NCBI GenBank assembly: GCA_947044405.1
Contig: CAMRHE010000035.1
Location: 9,955,501 to 10,019,500 of the forward strand
Direction of reading: 5' to 3'
DNA from: Leptodactylus fallax
Taxonomy: Eukaryota; Chordata; Amphibia; Anura; Leptodactylidae
DNA: 64,000 bases
Below, in pieces: positions 40,244-51,018 of the stretch. The position numbers and the translations under genes are program-made. Below the pieces are notes generated by a model that ran no database searches, was not told the origin of the DNA, and saw only the letters and a list, made by a program, of their open reading frames with translations. Within the stretch, counting starts at the first letter, position 1, and each line of letters starts with the position of its first letter.

Positions 40244-41460
40244 CCCCAACGGTCGTCATGGCAAAAAAAAGTGCAAATAATAAGTTCCCCCCATTTTGTT
40301 TTGTATTGTGAATTTTTTAAACCTAGTAGCATTTCTGAACACATATTTTCTAATAGTTTGACAATGTAAATCTAGGCAGTCTAAAAATTTGCATATGTTT
40401 AGACTGTCTAGTTTAATGTTATACCACCTTTTGTTTGGCTTATGATACAATTGTGGCACATTTTTCGGCACATTTAAGCTGTAAGAGACAGCCAATGTGG
40501 TCTTAAGCTTCATTTGTCTGTATAAACTGTTAATGTTGAATGTATTTCTGTGATTCTGTTCCTTTAAGACAGCAGCCATTGTAATTGTGACATGATGCTG
40601 GAGTGAGACCCCCCCTTTTATGTCAGCTTGCCTGTTCTGCAGACAGAGTGTGAGCAGAGAAGCAGGAAGTGACGAGACAGAGAGCAGCAGCCATCTTGGC
40701 AAGTGTTGTATTGAACTGGTGTGGAGATTTTTCTGTACAGCTAAGCTGTATCTTGGTCCAGAGACAAACAGAGTGTAAAGAGACAACAGGACTAGTGAGT
40801 CCACGTGAAAGGAACTGTGCTCAGTGGCTGATCAGTGAGACTGACATTGTGACTGTGTATATGGATACCACAGATAGAGACTCGCAGTGCTGTTGATGTA
40901 CTGGACGGCACCTGCTAAATCCCGCTTTACATCCCAGCTCAGTGTATGGATTCGGCAGGACTGTCAGTGTGCTGAGTGGAATCTGCTGTTGGATTACATT
41001 GCATTCAGTTGGTTTCCCTGTCTGTTAAAGAGGACTTCATTTCTCCCAAGATCCTGATAACCGTGAGGAGAGGACGCTTCACTATAAAAGAAAGGACCGA
41101 CTTTGGGCCCCACCGCGCGCTTCTACGGACTGTAAGCGGTCCACCTGGACCACTGGGGAAAAGGGGGTGCACCCAAATGTGAAGTCAGGGTCAGTTAGGG
41201 ATAGTTTTGAGTATATTGTTCATTCAGTGTCCATACTGCAGAAGTGGACAGAGTAAAAGTAGAAAACATTGCAGAATTTGCCTTGAAATTGATCATGCTA
41301 TATTGTATATTTTGCTTGTCTTTAGCCCTGTCATTTTACCTTTAACTAGCCTTTATTAACTTATAGTAAATATATATTTTTTTCTTGAACTACCGCGTGT
41401 GCGTTCATTTCTGGTTGCGGAGTCCAAACCACCTGCCTTGCTCTCGGTTCACAAAGCCAT
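40244..41460. repeat. Unclassified LTR-like or promoter-like sequence
   Basis: It replaces the missing start of the neighbouring LTR. The region 40560-41180 is GC-richer and has no domain-bearing frame. 41330-41455 has an A/T run (TAAATATATATTTTTTTC) followed by ACCGCGTGTGCGTTCATTTC, the look of an LTR R-U5 end. I could not find a TG...CA pair with a target duplication, so the call is open. Confidence 0.3.
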
Positions 41461-41895
41461 GCAAGGTTTTTCTGAGAATCTGCACACATATGTCTAGCAA
41501 ATCAAAAGATTTGAAGCCAAACTAGATGCGCCAAACATGTGCCATATTTTGTCAAAGATGAGCCAGTGTTTAGTTATAATGAAAATTGTAAATCTGGGAC
41601 AAAATATACTCTGAATGTGTTGTTTTTGCCACCCAGCAATATCCTGTCCCGTACGGTAAATCCGGCCAACAAACGTACCAAACAGTTGTGTGAATGTGCC
41701 CTTAGAGTTGTACATTTCTTTATGTCACTGAATCATCCCAATATATTTAGTTAATGATAAGTACAGGTTGTTATATTAAAGGAGAAGGCTAGAGGAAATG
41801 GACAAAACTGTATTTAATTATTGTGTATTTTTTATATCTTTATTTTTCCCATCAGTACACATTTAGTGTATATAGTGTATAGGTTCAAGTTGTTG

Positions 41896-41965
41896 TAATA
41901 ATAATAATAATAATAATACATTTTATTTATATAGCGCTAACATATTCCGCAGCACTGTACAATTT
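41896..41965. repeat. (TAA)n microsatellite with dispersed-repeat tail
   Basis: About eight TAA units run directly into TTTATATAGCGCTAACATAT and CCGCAGCACTGTACAA, a repeat end linked to a microsatellite tail. Confidence 0.7.
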
Positions 41966-43483
41966 GGTTGTAAACACATATGAACTCTGGATTTCACTTG
42001 CATGAGGAAGTAAGGTTTTGCCAATTAGTAGTGGCATTTTGGTAAGGGAATCTTTGGGGCAGGTTCACCAGTGAAATTAACTGAGAAAATCTGTCTTCTC
42101 AGTCAGTTGGTTAACAAAATGGAAGCTCCCTGCTTTATAGTAAGTTCTCAAAGGTCTTGTTAAATCCTTAATTTGGCCCTCTCATTCTGCCTCTTATTAG
42201 CAAATACGATTGACAGACAGCAGATGTGAGGGCTGGGAGGTGATGTGATGACACAGAAACTGGTGTATGAATGTAAATGAGATATTCAAGAAGTATATAT
42301 ATATATTTTTATATTGTGAGCAATTTCAGAATGTTATGCCACAATAATTGTGGTGTTTATATATAAGTACATCAGCAGCTTTTACCAAGTTCTCTGTCTG
42401 ACTCAAAGCAACTCAACCCAATGTCTTTCATGTTATGGCTATTTGCATAATTGTGTCACCCAGATTATGAATCTTGTTCTTTGTTTCAATTATCCCAGTT
42501 AAAAAAAATGTATGAAATAAAAAGCATGCTCGATAAATGTTCACAGTGTGTTTGAAAAGATTAATGAATCCCAAAATCAAAGTGACATTGTCATACCACA
42601 CTTAATGCAATTATTTAAGGTAAAGGAGCAGGATCTAAAACACAGGTACTCTGATCAAGCAATTGAAGACTGACATCCTGCAAGGTATCATTAGTCAGAA
42701 TAACAAAATGTTTCTGTTATTTGAAAATTGCAGTTACGTAGATGGCATCTTAATGTGAGCACGCGGAGAGGTCTAGAACTAGATGGTACTTTCAGCACGT
42801 TGGAACCTACAAACTCTTTCATTTGTCTGCTTTCTACAGTATCTATCTACAGCTCAACATTTCACAAAACCAGATGCAGAAGACAGAACAGACACAATTG
42901 CTTAGGAAATCTATGTGATTAAAAAAAACTAAAAGTTTTATTCATTCTATTGAGCTCACTGAATTCCAGCATAGTACTGTAATAGGATGTCACTGTTGTA
43001 ACAAGTCCCTTCATGAAATTCTTTCCCTTCTATATATTCAATGATCAACTGTGAGTGGTATCATTGAAAAGCGGAAGCTTTAGGCACCATAGCAACTCAG
43101 CTACGAAGTGGCAAACTATGTAAAGTTAGCAGGGTCGCTGAGTGCTCAGACACAAAGGGGACCCTTTATTAATCATTTTGAGCCAGAATCGTGTTTTTTT
43201 GCACCAGAATCGAGTTTTCCATAGTTTTTTTTTTTTTTTAGACTCTTTTATACCTTGCACCAAATTTATTAATGCCATGCACCATTTTTATAATGATTTG
43301 CGCCTATTGTGACTTCTTTCAAGACTGTCTGGCAATGTGATCGTGGTTTATATGGTGCATATGTTTAAGCCTCATTTATAATTTTTGTGCAAACACATTT
43401 CACAAAAAAAAAAAAAAAATGCCAACATGAAACTGGGCAAAAAAAATCCCCTCATGATAAATTGACATTGTGGTGTTAACATC
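41966..43483. other. No gene seen
   Basis: AT-rich, with a TA run at 42293-42308. Repeat debris near 43190-43470 (GCACCAGAATCGAG, A- and T-runs) is probably an old MITE. Confidence 0.4.
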
Positions 43484-44030
43484 AGTCCAAAAACTGCTTC
43501 ATGGCATGGGTTTCCATGGCCGAGCAGCTGCTGGCAAGCCTTACATCACTAAGCACAATGCTAAGAGTCAGATTGAGTGGGGTAAAGCGTTTGCACTATT
43601 GACTCTGGAGCATTAGAGACATGTTCTATGGAGAGACAAATCAGCGCTTCTCTACCTGGATGAATCTGGGTTTGGCGAATCCCAGGAGAACATTACCTGC
43701 CTGACTGTACCGTTCCAACTGTAAAGTTTGGTGGAGGGGGTGTAATGCTATGGAGTTGTTTTTCAGGGGTTGGCCTAGACCTCTTAGTTCCATTGAAGGG
43801 AAATTTTAATGCTTTAGCATACCAAGACATTTTGGAAAATTGTATGCTTCCAAGTTTATGGGAGCAGTTTTTGAAAGGCTCTTTTTTGTTCAAGCATGAC
43901 TTTGACCCAGTGCACATGCAAAATCCATAAAGGCATGGCTGAATGAGTTTGGTATGGAAAAATGGGCTCACACATTCTAAACCTCTAAACCCCATTGAAT
44001 ACCTTTGTGGTGAACTAGAAAAGAAATTGT
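43484..44030 (+). pseudogene. Tc1-like transposase relic (family 4), heavily decayed
   Basis: The conceptual + strand text goes AAAGKPYITKHNAKSQIEWGK, then VLWRDKS (catalytic Asp region), then VKFGGGGVMLWSCFSG after frame changes. It continues with a KHDFDPVHMQ block (second Asp) and LNPIEYLCGELEK (Glu). The order and spacing are those of a Tc1-like transposase catalytic domain. The N-terminal domain is missing, and stops and frameshifts are frequent. No flanking inverted repeats remain recognisable. Confidence 0.7.
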
Positions 44031-44229
44031 GAGCAAAGACCTCTCATTCAAAATTAATGTCAGACATTACAAATTTAAAAGAATTGGCAAAAAGGCCCAG
44101 ATTCTCCAAAATCTTATGAAAAGCCTTCCTTCAGTAATTAAATTTAAAAAGTCACCTCCTATATTTTCTAGATTCTTTACACACAGAATGTTCTATTTCA
44201 AGTGTTTTATTTCTGTATATGTTGATGGA

Positions 44230-44449
44230 TTACAGGTTATGAAAACCAAAATCTAAGAAAATTAGAATATTATAAATAAAGTTCATTATTGTAAATTCAG
44301 TGTGTCACCTGCCAAGGTTTCCTAAGCCTTTAAATGGTCCCTCTGGTTCAGTAGGACACACAATCATGGAAGACGCTGATTATGAATTGTATTACTGAAT
44401 CACTGAAATGAATGTTTCAAAGATATTGTAATTTATTGGGATGCACCTG
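44230..44449. repeat. Right end of another Tc1-like element
   Basis: It ends TTATTGGGATGCACCTG followed by TA. The inverted reading CAGGTGCATCCCAATAA is a Tc1-type terminus I recall from vertebrates. The left end is not present. Confidence 0.5.
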
Positions 44450-46600
44450 TAGATGTACTTTTTGTACTTTTGTCCATATAGTCTATCTAGCTATATATCC
44501 AATGCAACATATCTGATTGTGTGGTTGTGATGTGGCTGAAAGTACCAGTTTTCTGCATTCCCTATGAAGTAATCTCAAACCTAACAAAATAAAACTATTA
44601 AATTATCTTTACAGCTTACCTAGCACAATGTACATTATTTAAGGAGTAAATTTCAAGAAGACTAAAGGGCAAATGTATTTAAAAATGACAACCACTGCAC
44701 ATACTACAGTGGTACCTGCCATACTTACAAGCAGCCAGTGATGACTTGCTGTAGCGGCACATGACACCGCTAAAAACATGACACAGCCAAATAGTGGGCA
44801 TAGTGGTCACATGCCACACTTGCTGACATTACCTAGGGGTGAATCCAGAGACACAGCATGTTACCACTGATTGTCTGCAGGGCTCATGTGTCATTTATTT
44901 ATTGTTTTATAATATCTGCAGGTAAATTTTTTTCAAGAGGTGGGGATGCCCTTTAACATTAGTATAATTGATATTTCTCTTGTATAGTTACTGTAGTATT
45001 AGTTATAAAATTGCATGATTTCATGCTGCTTAGTGTAAGAATATTTTGTGTACAGTACTTCATCATTGTTTAAAGAGTTTAACAGTATTTAGACTTTGTA
45101 GCCATGGTTTGCAGATTTGTTGTCTAACAAGGTGACATGGGATACTTCTGTGCATTTTTTTAAATTATCATATTTTTCCAGAAATGGATATATGATGATT
45201 TATTTTTATTCTGGATTTATTTTTGCATGAATCATTTCAGTTCACTAGCTCCATTGCGCAGTAAGACTCACAATTAACATCCATACCATATTCAGTTCAT
45301 ATTTCTTTACTGCCAATAATGGGCTGTATTATAAGATGCAAAATAATGACAATATAAAAAACACAGCATAAGGAGAAAGTCAAGAATACATTTATTTCTT
45401 TCCTTAGTCTAAAGCAATTTAGAACAGTATCATAAGCAGTTAATGTTACTTTTCCTTCTTCGGTCATTCTTTACCCTTGCATGCTAACAATGTCTATTGG
45501 CATTAAACATTGCTTACCGTTATCCTCTACATTCTCCATTAAACCTTCTTCCAGGTACAGTGTGGCCTCCTACAAATAGATGAGAATTTAGATTCAAATA
45601 TATGCTAATGTATTTCCCCAAATATTTTATTATCATTTTAGTTACCTTTTATTCAGAACCTTAGCAACTTTAATTTGCCCTATAGCAAAGGTTCACACTC
45701 ATTCCTTGGAGGTACGGATGTGACCTAGATAACGGGTCACATATTTATCAAGAGGGAGGTGTTTTGATGCCTTTCCTGCATAATGCAGACACCTCAACAC
45801 TGTTCTAAATCCACCCAAAGTATCACTGTTCAAAACATGTGTTAAGCAGAGGCTTATTAGTATACAGTATGTATAAAGAGGCCTGCTACAGTACCTCAGA
45901 CAAAGATGCAATGGTGATGTAAAACATATATATATATACATACACACACTCACACTAAATGGTCACTTAAGCAGACACACCAATTCTTTCACTATTGCAG
46001 CTTTCCTGCATGGAAAAAAAAAAAAAGAGTATAAAATCAAGTAAGCAATGATTTTGAGAATGAGTTCCAGTATGAATCCACAATGAATGCCAACCTTGTG
46101 GGGTATTCTTATGCAATGGCATACAGAGTATACAGATAATGGTGAGGAAAAAAACATCCAGCCCAAATTTACCTGATTCCTTTATTTAAGACATGGAGAG
46201 TGTAGGATTTCTCTTTCAAAGGGCGTTAAAAGGAGAGATAGTGAAAGGGAAACAAGCACCAAGACCTCCTAGTAAAAGAAGCAATAGTGTGAACCAGCAC
46301 AGAAAGGGGTCCCTTTTTTAATTTGGATCTATTGAGACTTATTTTACATTTTATGGTACATCCCTGGCAGTGTCTCTCTTCTGCTGATCTTTTCAATTTT
46401 CTATGTCACTTTTGTGCCATTAAAAAGTTGCAAATTACTTTTGAGATAAATTGTGGTGAGGGTGGTGCCAGTGGCCCCATCAGATTTATGATCATTTGCA
46501 CCAATTGTTGCTTGAAATCTACAACAGATACAAGCTGGCATAGATTTCAGTGCAGGCACATGACCCCACTCGAGAATGTGTCAGATTTATGAGGAGGCCT
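44450..46600. other. No gene seen
   Basis: AT-rich. A microsatellite-like ATATATATACATACACAC is at 45927-45947 and an A-run at 46014-46026. There is repeat debris at 46300-46590. Confidence 0.4.
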
Positions 46601-46605
46601 TCACC

Positions 46606-46745
46606 TTATCATAGTAGTATAATGTTGTACCGTGTTAGCCATTGAAAGTAGTGAAGAGTGAAGAAATCAGGCGATACCTTTTAGAGGCTAACTGAGTATA
46701 TTTGATGGTAAGCTTTCAGGAGTACTAGCTCCCTTCATCAGACCT
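46606..46745. repeat. Fragment of a dispersed repeat (AAGCTTTCAGGAGTACTAG type)
   Basis: The block ACCTTTTAGAGGCTAACTGA to CTCCCTTCATCAGACCTG matches a tail type I associate with Penelope-like elements or repeats they mobilise. The assignment is from memory. Confidence 0.35.
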
Positions 46746-46867
46746 GGAGGTAAAATAAAAAAAAAGTAGCAGTGAGTCATAAATAAGTTGACCTGCCCAT
46801 CCAATTTTATAGACAGTGCTACCTCAATATAACATAGTTTTGTACACTTAACCTTTGAAACCTCTAA

Positions 46868-47109
46868 AGGCTTCGTTCACATCTGCGTCGGAGTCTCCGT
46901 GGTAGGACTTTTTTCTGCACGGAGGAATTTTGTCTCCACCAGTTTCAGTATAAAAATGGCAGAAACCCGATGGACACCCGGCGAACCCCATTATAGTCTA
47001 TGGGGTCCACAGTGTCCGCAGGTAACCACTGTTTTAGCTGGTGGGGTCTCCTTCGGGTCCCACGGCGGATACGAACGAGGAAGAGAACGGCGCAAGTGTG
47101 AACCTAGCC
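46868..47109. mobile_element. PIF/Harbinger-like MITE, ~242 bp
   Basis: The inner termini GTTCACATCTGCGTC and the inverted GTTCACACTTGCGCC are related, with TAA at 46865-46867 and 47110-47112. The centre ATTATAGTCTATGGGGTCC is shared with 24031-24207. Confidence 0.6.
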
Positions 47110-47112
47110 TAA

Positions 47113-47890
47113 TATTATCTTCAGCTGTCTGACAGCAGTTCACAAGTATTTTCCAAGTATGAATAAAGGTAAGTGGTTCACAGCACAGGAGCAGGAAGTA
47201 CTAGTAGTGCACTAAATGACCATTTCTGAGTCCCACATATATCAGCAGAATGGGGATCTCTTAAACCCTGTATGGCAATCCAAAAAGGAGTAGATAAGGT
47301 GGATAGATGGCTGAGCATGAGTGCAATTATCTTTATTATAGTTTATTAGATAATTGAACTGTCCAGCTAGTGCATGCATGATCTCCTACTTTCTAGAGTG
47401 TAAAGGTGAGAGAAGGGGAACTCTATTTTCCAAATACTTGAGAGTCCTGGAAGTGGAACCAACACCTATCAGACATTTCTAGCATATACTTTTGATATAA
47501 AATAAATGTCTGAGATTGTGATATTACTTTAAGTTTAACTAAATCCTTTGAGATCTCTTCAGTCTGACAGTGCTTCCCTTGGACCAGAAAGATTGTGCAT
47601 CTCTGCATTAGGACCTACACTAGGTGAAAGTTCAAAGGAGAAAGCCATAAATGGTTGTGAAAAACTGAATCAAATCATTATCTTTTATAGTTATAGCCAT
47701 TTGTGTGATATTATTATTATACCATTATTTCCATATATAGAAGGTTTACTTCAATGTCTAGAGAAGTTCTGGTTTCAGCAACTTGTGAATCTGTAGATTA
47801 ATGAATGCATGTTTAATGCATAATGAAATGTTATTAAATATTTTTAATATATTGTATTATATCTGTATCAATTAATTTCTCATTTTTCAG
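47113..47890. other. No gene seen
   Basis: AT-rich, ending in ATTTCTCATTTTTCAG, a good splice-acceptor look-alike. Confidence 0.4.
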
Positions 47891-47985
47891 GATCTTGACT
47901 TGAAGTTATTCTATCAAAATCTTCATTATTTGCTTCAAGAGGATGAAAATCTGCCCCGGTCATACCTTGTCAGGATCACTGTTCT
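47891..47985 (+). other. Candidate 95-nt exon (unproven)
   Basis: The acceptor TTTCTCATTTTTCAG ends at 47890. Donor-like GTAAGG (47986) and GTAAGT (47992) follow. Only one frame is open (DLDLKLFYQNLHYLLQ, then EDENLPRSYLVRITV). Use of the second donor would include a TAA. The peptide is not recognised, and chance is a fair alternative. Confidence 0.2.
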
Positions 47986-48104
47986 GTAAGGGTAAGTTCA
48001 CAGGGGAACAAATTGCTATAGAATTTACAGAATTTTTCAGCACCAGTAAAGCGTGGAAATCCGTATATGTTTAATAGGGGAAGGAAAAAAATGCAGCAAA
48101 AACA

Positions 48105-48500
48105 TAGAGGTTGTCCGGGCAAAAGCCTGAGGGAGGTGAAAAAAAAAAAATAATACTCACCTATCCCTGGTGCTTCAGAGTCCTCCCAGTGTGGTCTGCT
48201 CCTGCTGCTTCAGCGTCTTCTCCCTTCCACTGAAGCCTCTGATTGTCCTCAGTGGTCACGTGATTGCTGAGGCCAATCAGCGGCCTCAGGAAGAGACTCT
48301 GGGACATCACAGGTAGTTACGTTACGGGCCCTAAACTGAGACCGCTGATTGGCCTCAGCAGTCACATGCGGTGGGGACTTCTGCCAGAAGATAACAATGG
48401 ACCGGCAGGACCGGACCACACTAGGAGGCACCAGAGCACTGGGGAAAGGTATGTTTTCTTTTGTTTTGATTGTTTTTTCACCTCCCCCAGCCTATTTTTG
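48105..48500. repeat. Family D MITE-like repeat (copy 3)
   Basis: The outer words AAAGCCTGAGGGAGGTGAAA and TTTTTTCACCTCCCCCAGCC are inverted. The inner TGCTGAGGCCAATCAGCGG and CCGCTGATTGGCCTCAGCA are inverted as well. Compare 5103 and 18580. Confidence 0.6.
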
Positions 48501-49640
48501 CTATGGATTTTTTGGCTAATTTGCAGTGGAAAAATCTGCCTCATACGCTAAGTATAACAAGTAATGTGAGAGTCACATGAGCTTGAAAAAAATCTGAACC
48601 TAAAACAGATGCTGTATGTCAGTAAATATTAATAGAGGTTAATTACTAATAGTACAAATAATTGTACAACTTTTCATTATGCCATAAACATACATTCATT
48701 TACTAATCCATGAGTTATTGAAACCAGTATACATTTACTGTGTAGTTGAATCCAATCTAATGTTCTCTGCAAGCAGCCATCTGTAGTATTCTTCAATGGG
48801 ATTTCTAATAGGAAGTCCACAAAAATGTCTACCCCCTGATTACAACTTTATCTCACATGTTGTTTCTTAAACTCCAGAAATATTTACATATGTATTTGTG
48901 ATTGATATTAGTAGCTCATTTTATAAATTGGACTTTCATAAGCTGTAATATTTGTGCATTATGCTCGCTGAGTTGAGATAATGTAGTAGATTTACTGAGA
49001 TAGCACAATGAGTGGTGCCAGGTGACATAGTCAGCTCTGCTACGCATTTTTTTCTCTGGCCATATAATGTTTTTGTATACAAACACAGCATTCATTCTTG
49101 GTTATTTGCTCTGAATGTTTGAACAGGTGACATTCACTGTGAGTTTTTGATAGCATAAGTGCATTTATAAAGAGTAATAATATGCAAAAATATATAAAGA
49201 GAGTGTTTATGCTGAAAATGTAAACAGCAGAACAATAATTGTTATGATGAACGTAGGGTTTTTTTTTGCATCTTCGTTGATGCATAAAGCATTGAAAGAT
49301 TAAAAATGGCATAAATAAACAAATACATTTTAGCTATCTTATTCAACAGATTGCTATGCTGAAATTGTATGTGAAATTCCCTCAAAGGCACAATGTCAAC
49401 AAAGGCAGAATACTTGATTGTCAGCTTTTTTCCCCCTAATAAATGCATTTTTCAGTTTCCTGTAAAATACCAAATCATTGTGAATGTTAATGTAATATTC
49501 CAAGCACATATTTTTGGGACTTCCTTCTTTTTCCAAACTGCGCTCAAGTGGAACATACACTTATTTCTGCAACAAAAATCTTTCTAAGCGATTGGCAAAA
49601 TGAATAGCATCAACTAAAAATATTTAAAAATTTAGTCACA
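48501..49640. other. No gene seen
   Basis: AT-rich sequence without coding signal or clear repeat. Confidence 0.4.
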
Positions 49641-50300
49641 TCCACATCTTGCAGCCTATAAGGAGCTTTCACGCTTTTGGGCTCGCTTTAGATCTTTAAT
49701 ACCCTTTCCTTTTGTGTCAAGGAGCTCACGAGGCGTAAAGAAGCGCTGATAAACCCACTTAGATCCCTTCCTGGGCCGTCACCTCTCTCTGCCAAGCAGC
49801 TTTAGGTGGTAACTGATCTGTGACAAGCTGCCAGTCAAACAGAGCATTTCTGAAAGCTAACACAAAAGACTGAACAGAGGAAAAAAGAGAAGGGAATAAG
49901 AAAAGAAACCAAACAGTATCTGCTCCTCTCTCCTGCTCATCTCTCTCTCTCTCTCTCACCCTCTCTCCTTCCATTCCCTCTTAGCAAGGTTCATGGCAGG
50001 GGCAGCTCATAGCCTGCTAGATAAAGATCAGTAGCCCATTCAAACAAGGGACTGTCCTGGCTTACTGCTGATAATAGAGGCAGAAGTGAGATTGACAGTC
50101 AGATGGAAATTAACACAGGGCTTCCTTGAATGCGCACAATTCCCATGGGATGAACAGAGAAAAGCGAGGAAAGAAAGGGGGAGAGGTAAGGAAGAGAAGT
50201 GCAGAGTAATAAGAACAGAAGATGCTGAACTGAAATGTCACTGCGTTCCCAAGATTCTCTCAGGACTTACATCCACTGCACCCGTTCATTTTACTAGAAG
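49641..50300. other. Locally GC-richer stretch with CT-repeat; possible exon/promoter region
   Basis: Base composition is more balanced than around it. A (CT)n run lies at 49940-49957, purine-rich text at 50150-50210, and GAGAGGTAAGG at about 50183-50193 looks like a donor site. There is no recognised protein frame. A transcribed 5' region is one reading, simple-sequence DNA another. Confidence 0.2.
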
Positions 50301-50809
50301 GGAATTATACAGTAATTCTTGAAGTTTGTGACAAGTTTTGGTCTGACATTACTCAAATTCTTCCCGCAGTTTACAATAATGTGCAAAGTCACTTTTTCTA
50401 TATTCATGAGCCTTTTAAGCATGCAGTATAATACATAGTCTACATATGGCATTTGCTGAATTTGTTGTCTTTTTATTACCATGGTGTTTTGGATATTTAA
50501 TAACTGTTGGATGACTTTTGAATATGAATATTGAATAACTATATTGAAGCATAATACTAAGCAAACTTTTATCATTGTATAGAAATAGATACAGCTCTGT
50601 AAGTTCTACACATTGTCATTATTCAATATATTAATGAATACTGTATAATAATATTATAGAATATTGTATAACACACATTTTCTGTATAAAATATATTAAT
50701 CCCATAATGCAGTGTTGTTTGTCAGTGTTCTAGCCGTGTTTTTCATGTCTAGCATAGCAACCCATTAGATTCTAATGGCCCCATACACCCACTCGTGTAT
50801 TATCACATG

Positions 50810-50883
50810 TTCACTTCAATGGGAGTGCTGGAGATAGTTGAAGTACAGCACACAGCTATCTCCAGCATTCCCATTGAAGTGAA
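50810..50883. repeat. Hairpin: 28-bp inverted repeat
   Basis: The arms 50810-50837 and 50856-50883 pair at 27 of 28 positions (core CACTTCAATGGGAGTGCTGG) around an 18-base loop. It is probably the centre of a short foldback MITE. Confidence 0.8.
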
Positions 50884-51018
50884 TGAGAGCGCCGACTGCC
50901 ACCAGTCCTGCCCACATTCAGCCTGGCTGGCTGCTCTCAGGTGGAATGTGGAGCCGGAGAAAGATCCTGCAGCACAACCCATTTAGGCAACAAGGTTCCA
51001 GTTTACTTTTAAGATGTA

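Noticed and set aside
40256..40804. 182-codon frame (-)
   Set aside because: No recognisable domain, and it lies in an unclassified LTR-like repeat. Kept only as a possible repeat-derived frame.
40259..41500. Solo LTR starting TGGCAAAA or TGCAAATAA
   Set aside because: No convincing TG...CA pair with a 4-6 bp duplication could be found, so only an unclassified repeat is reported.
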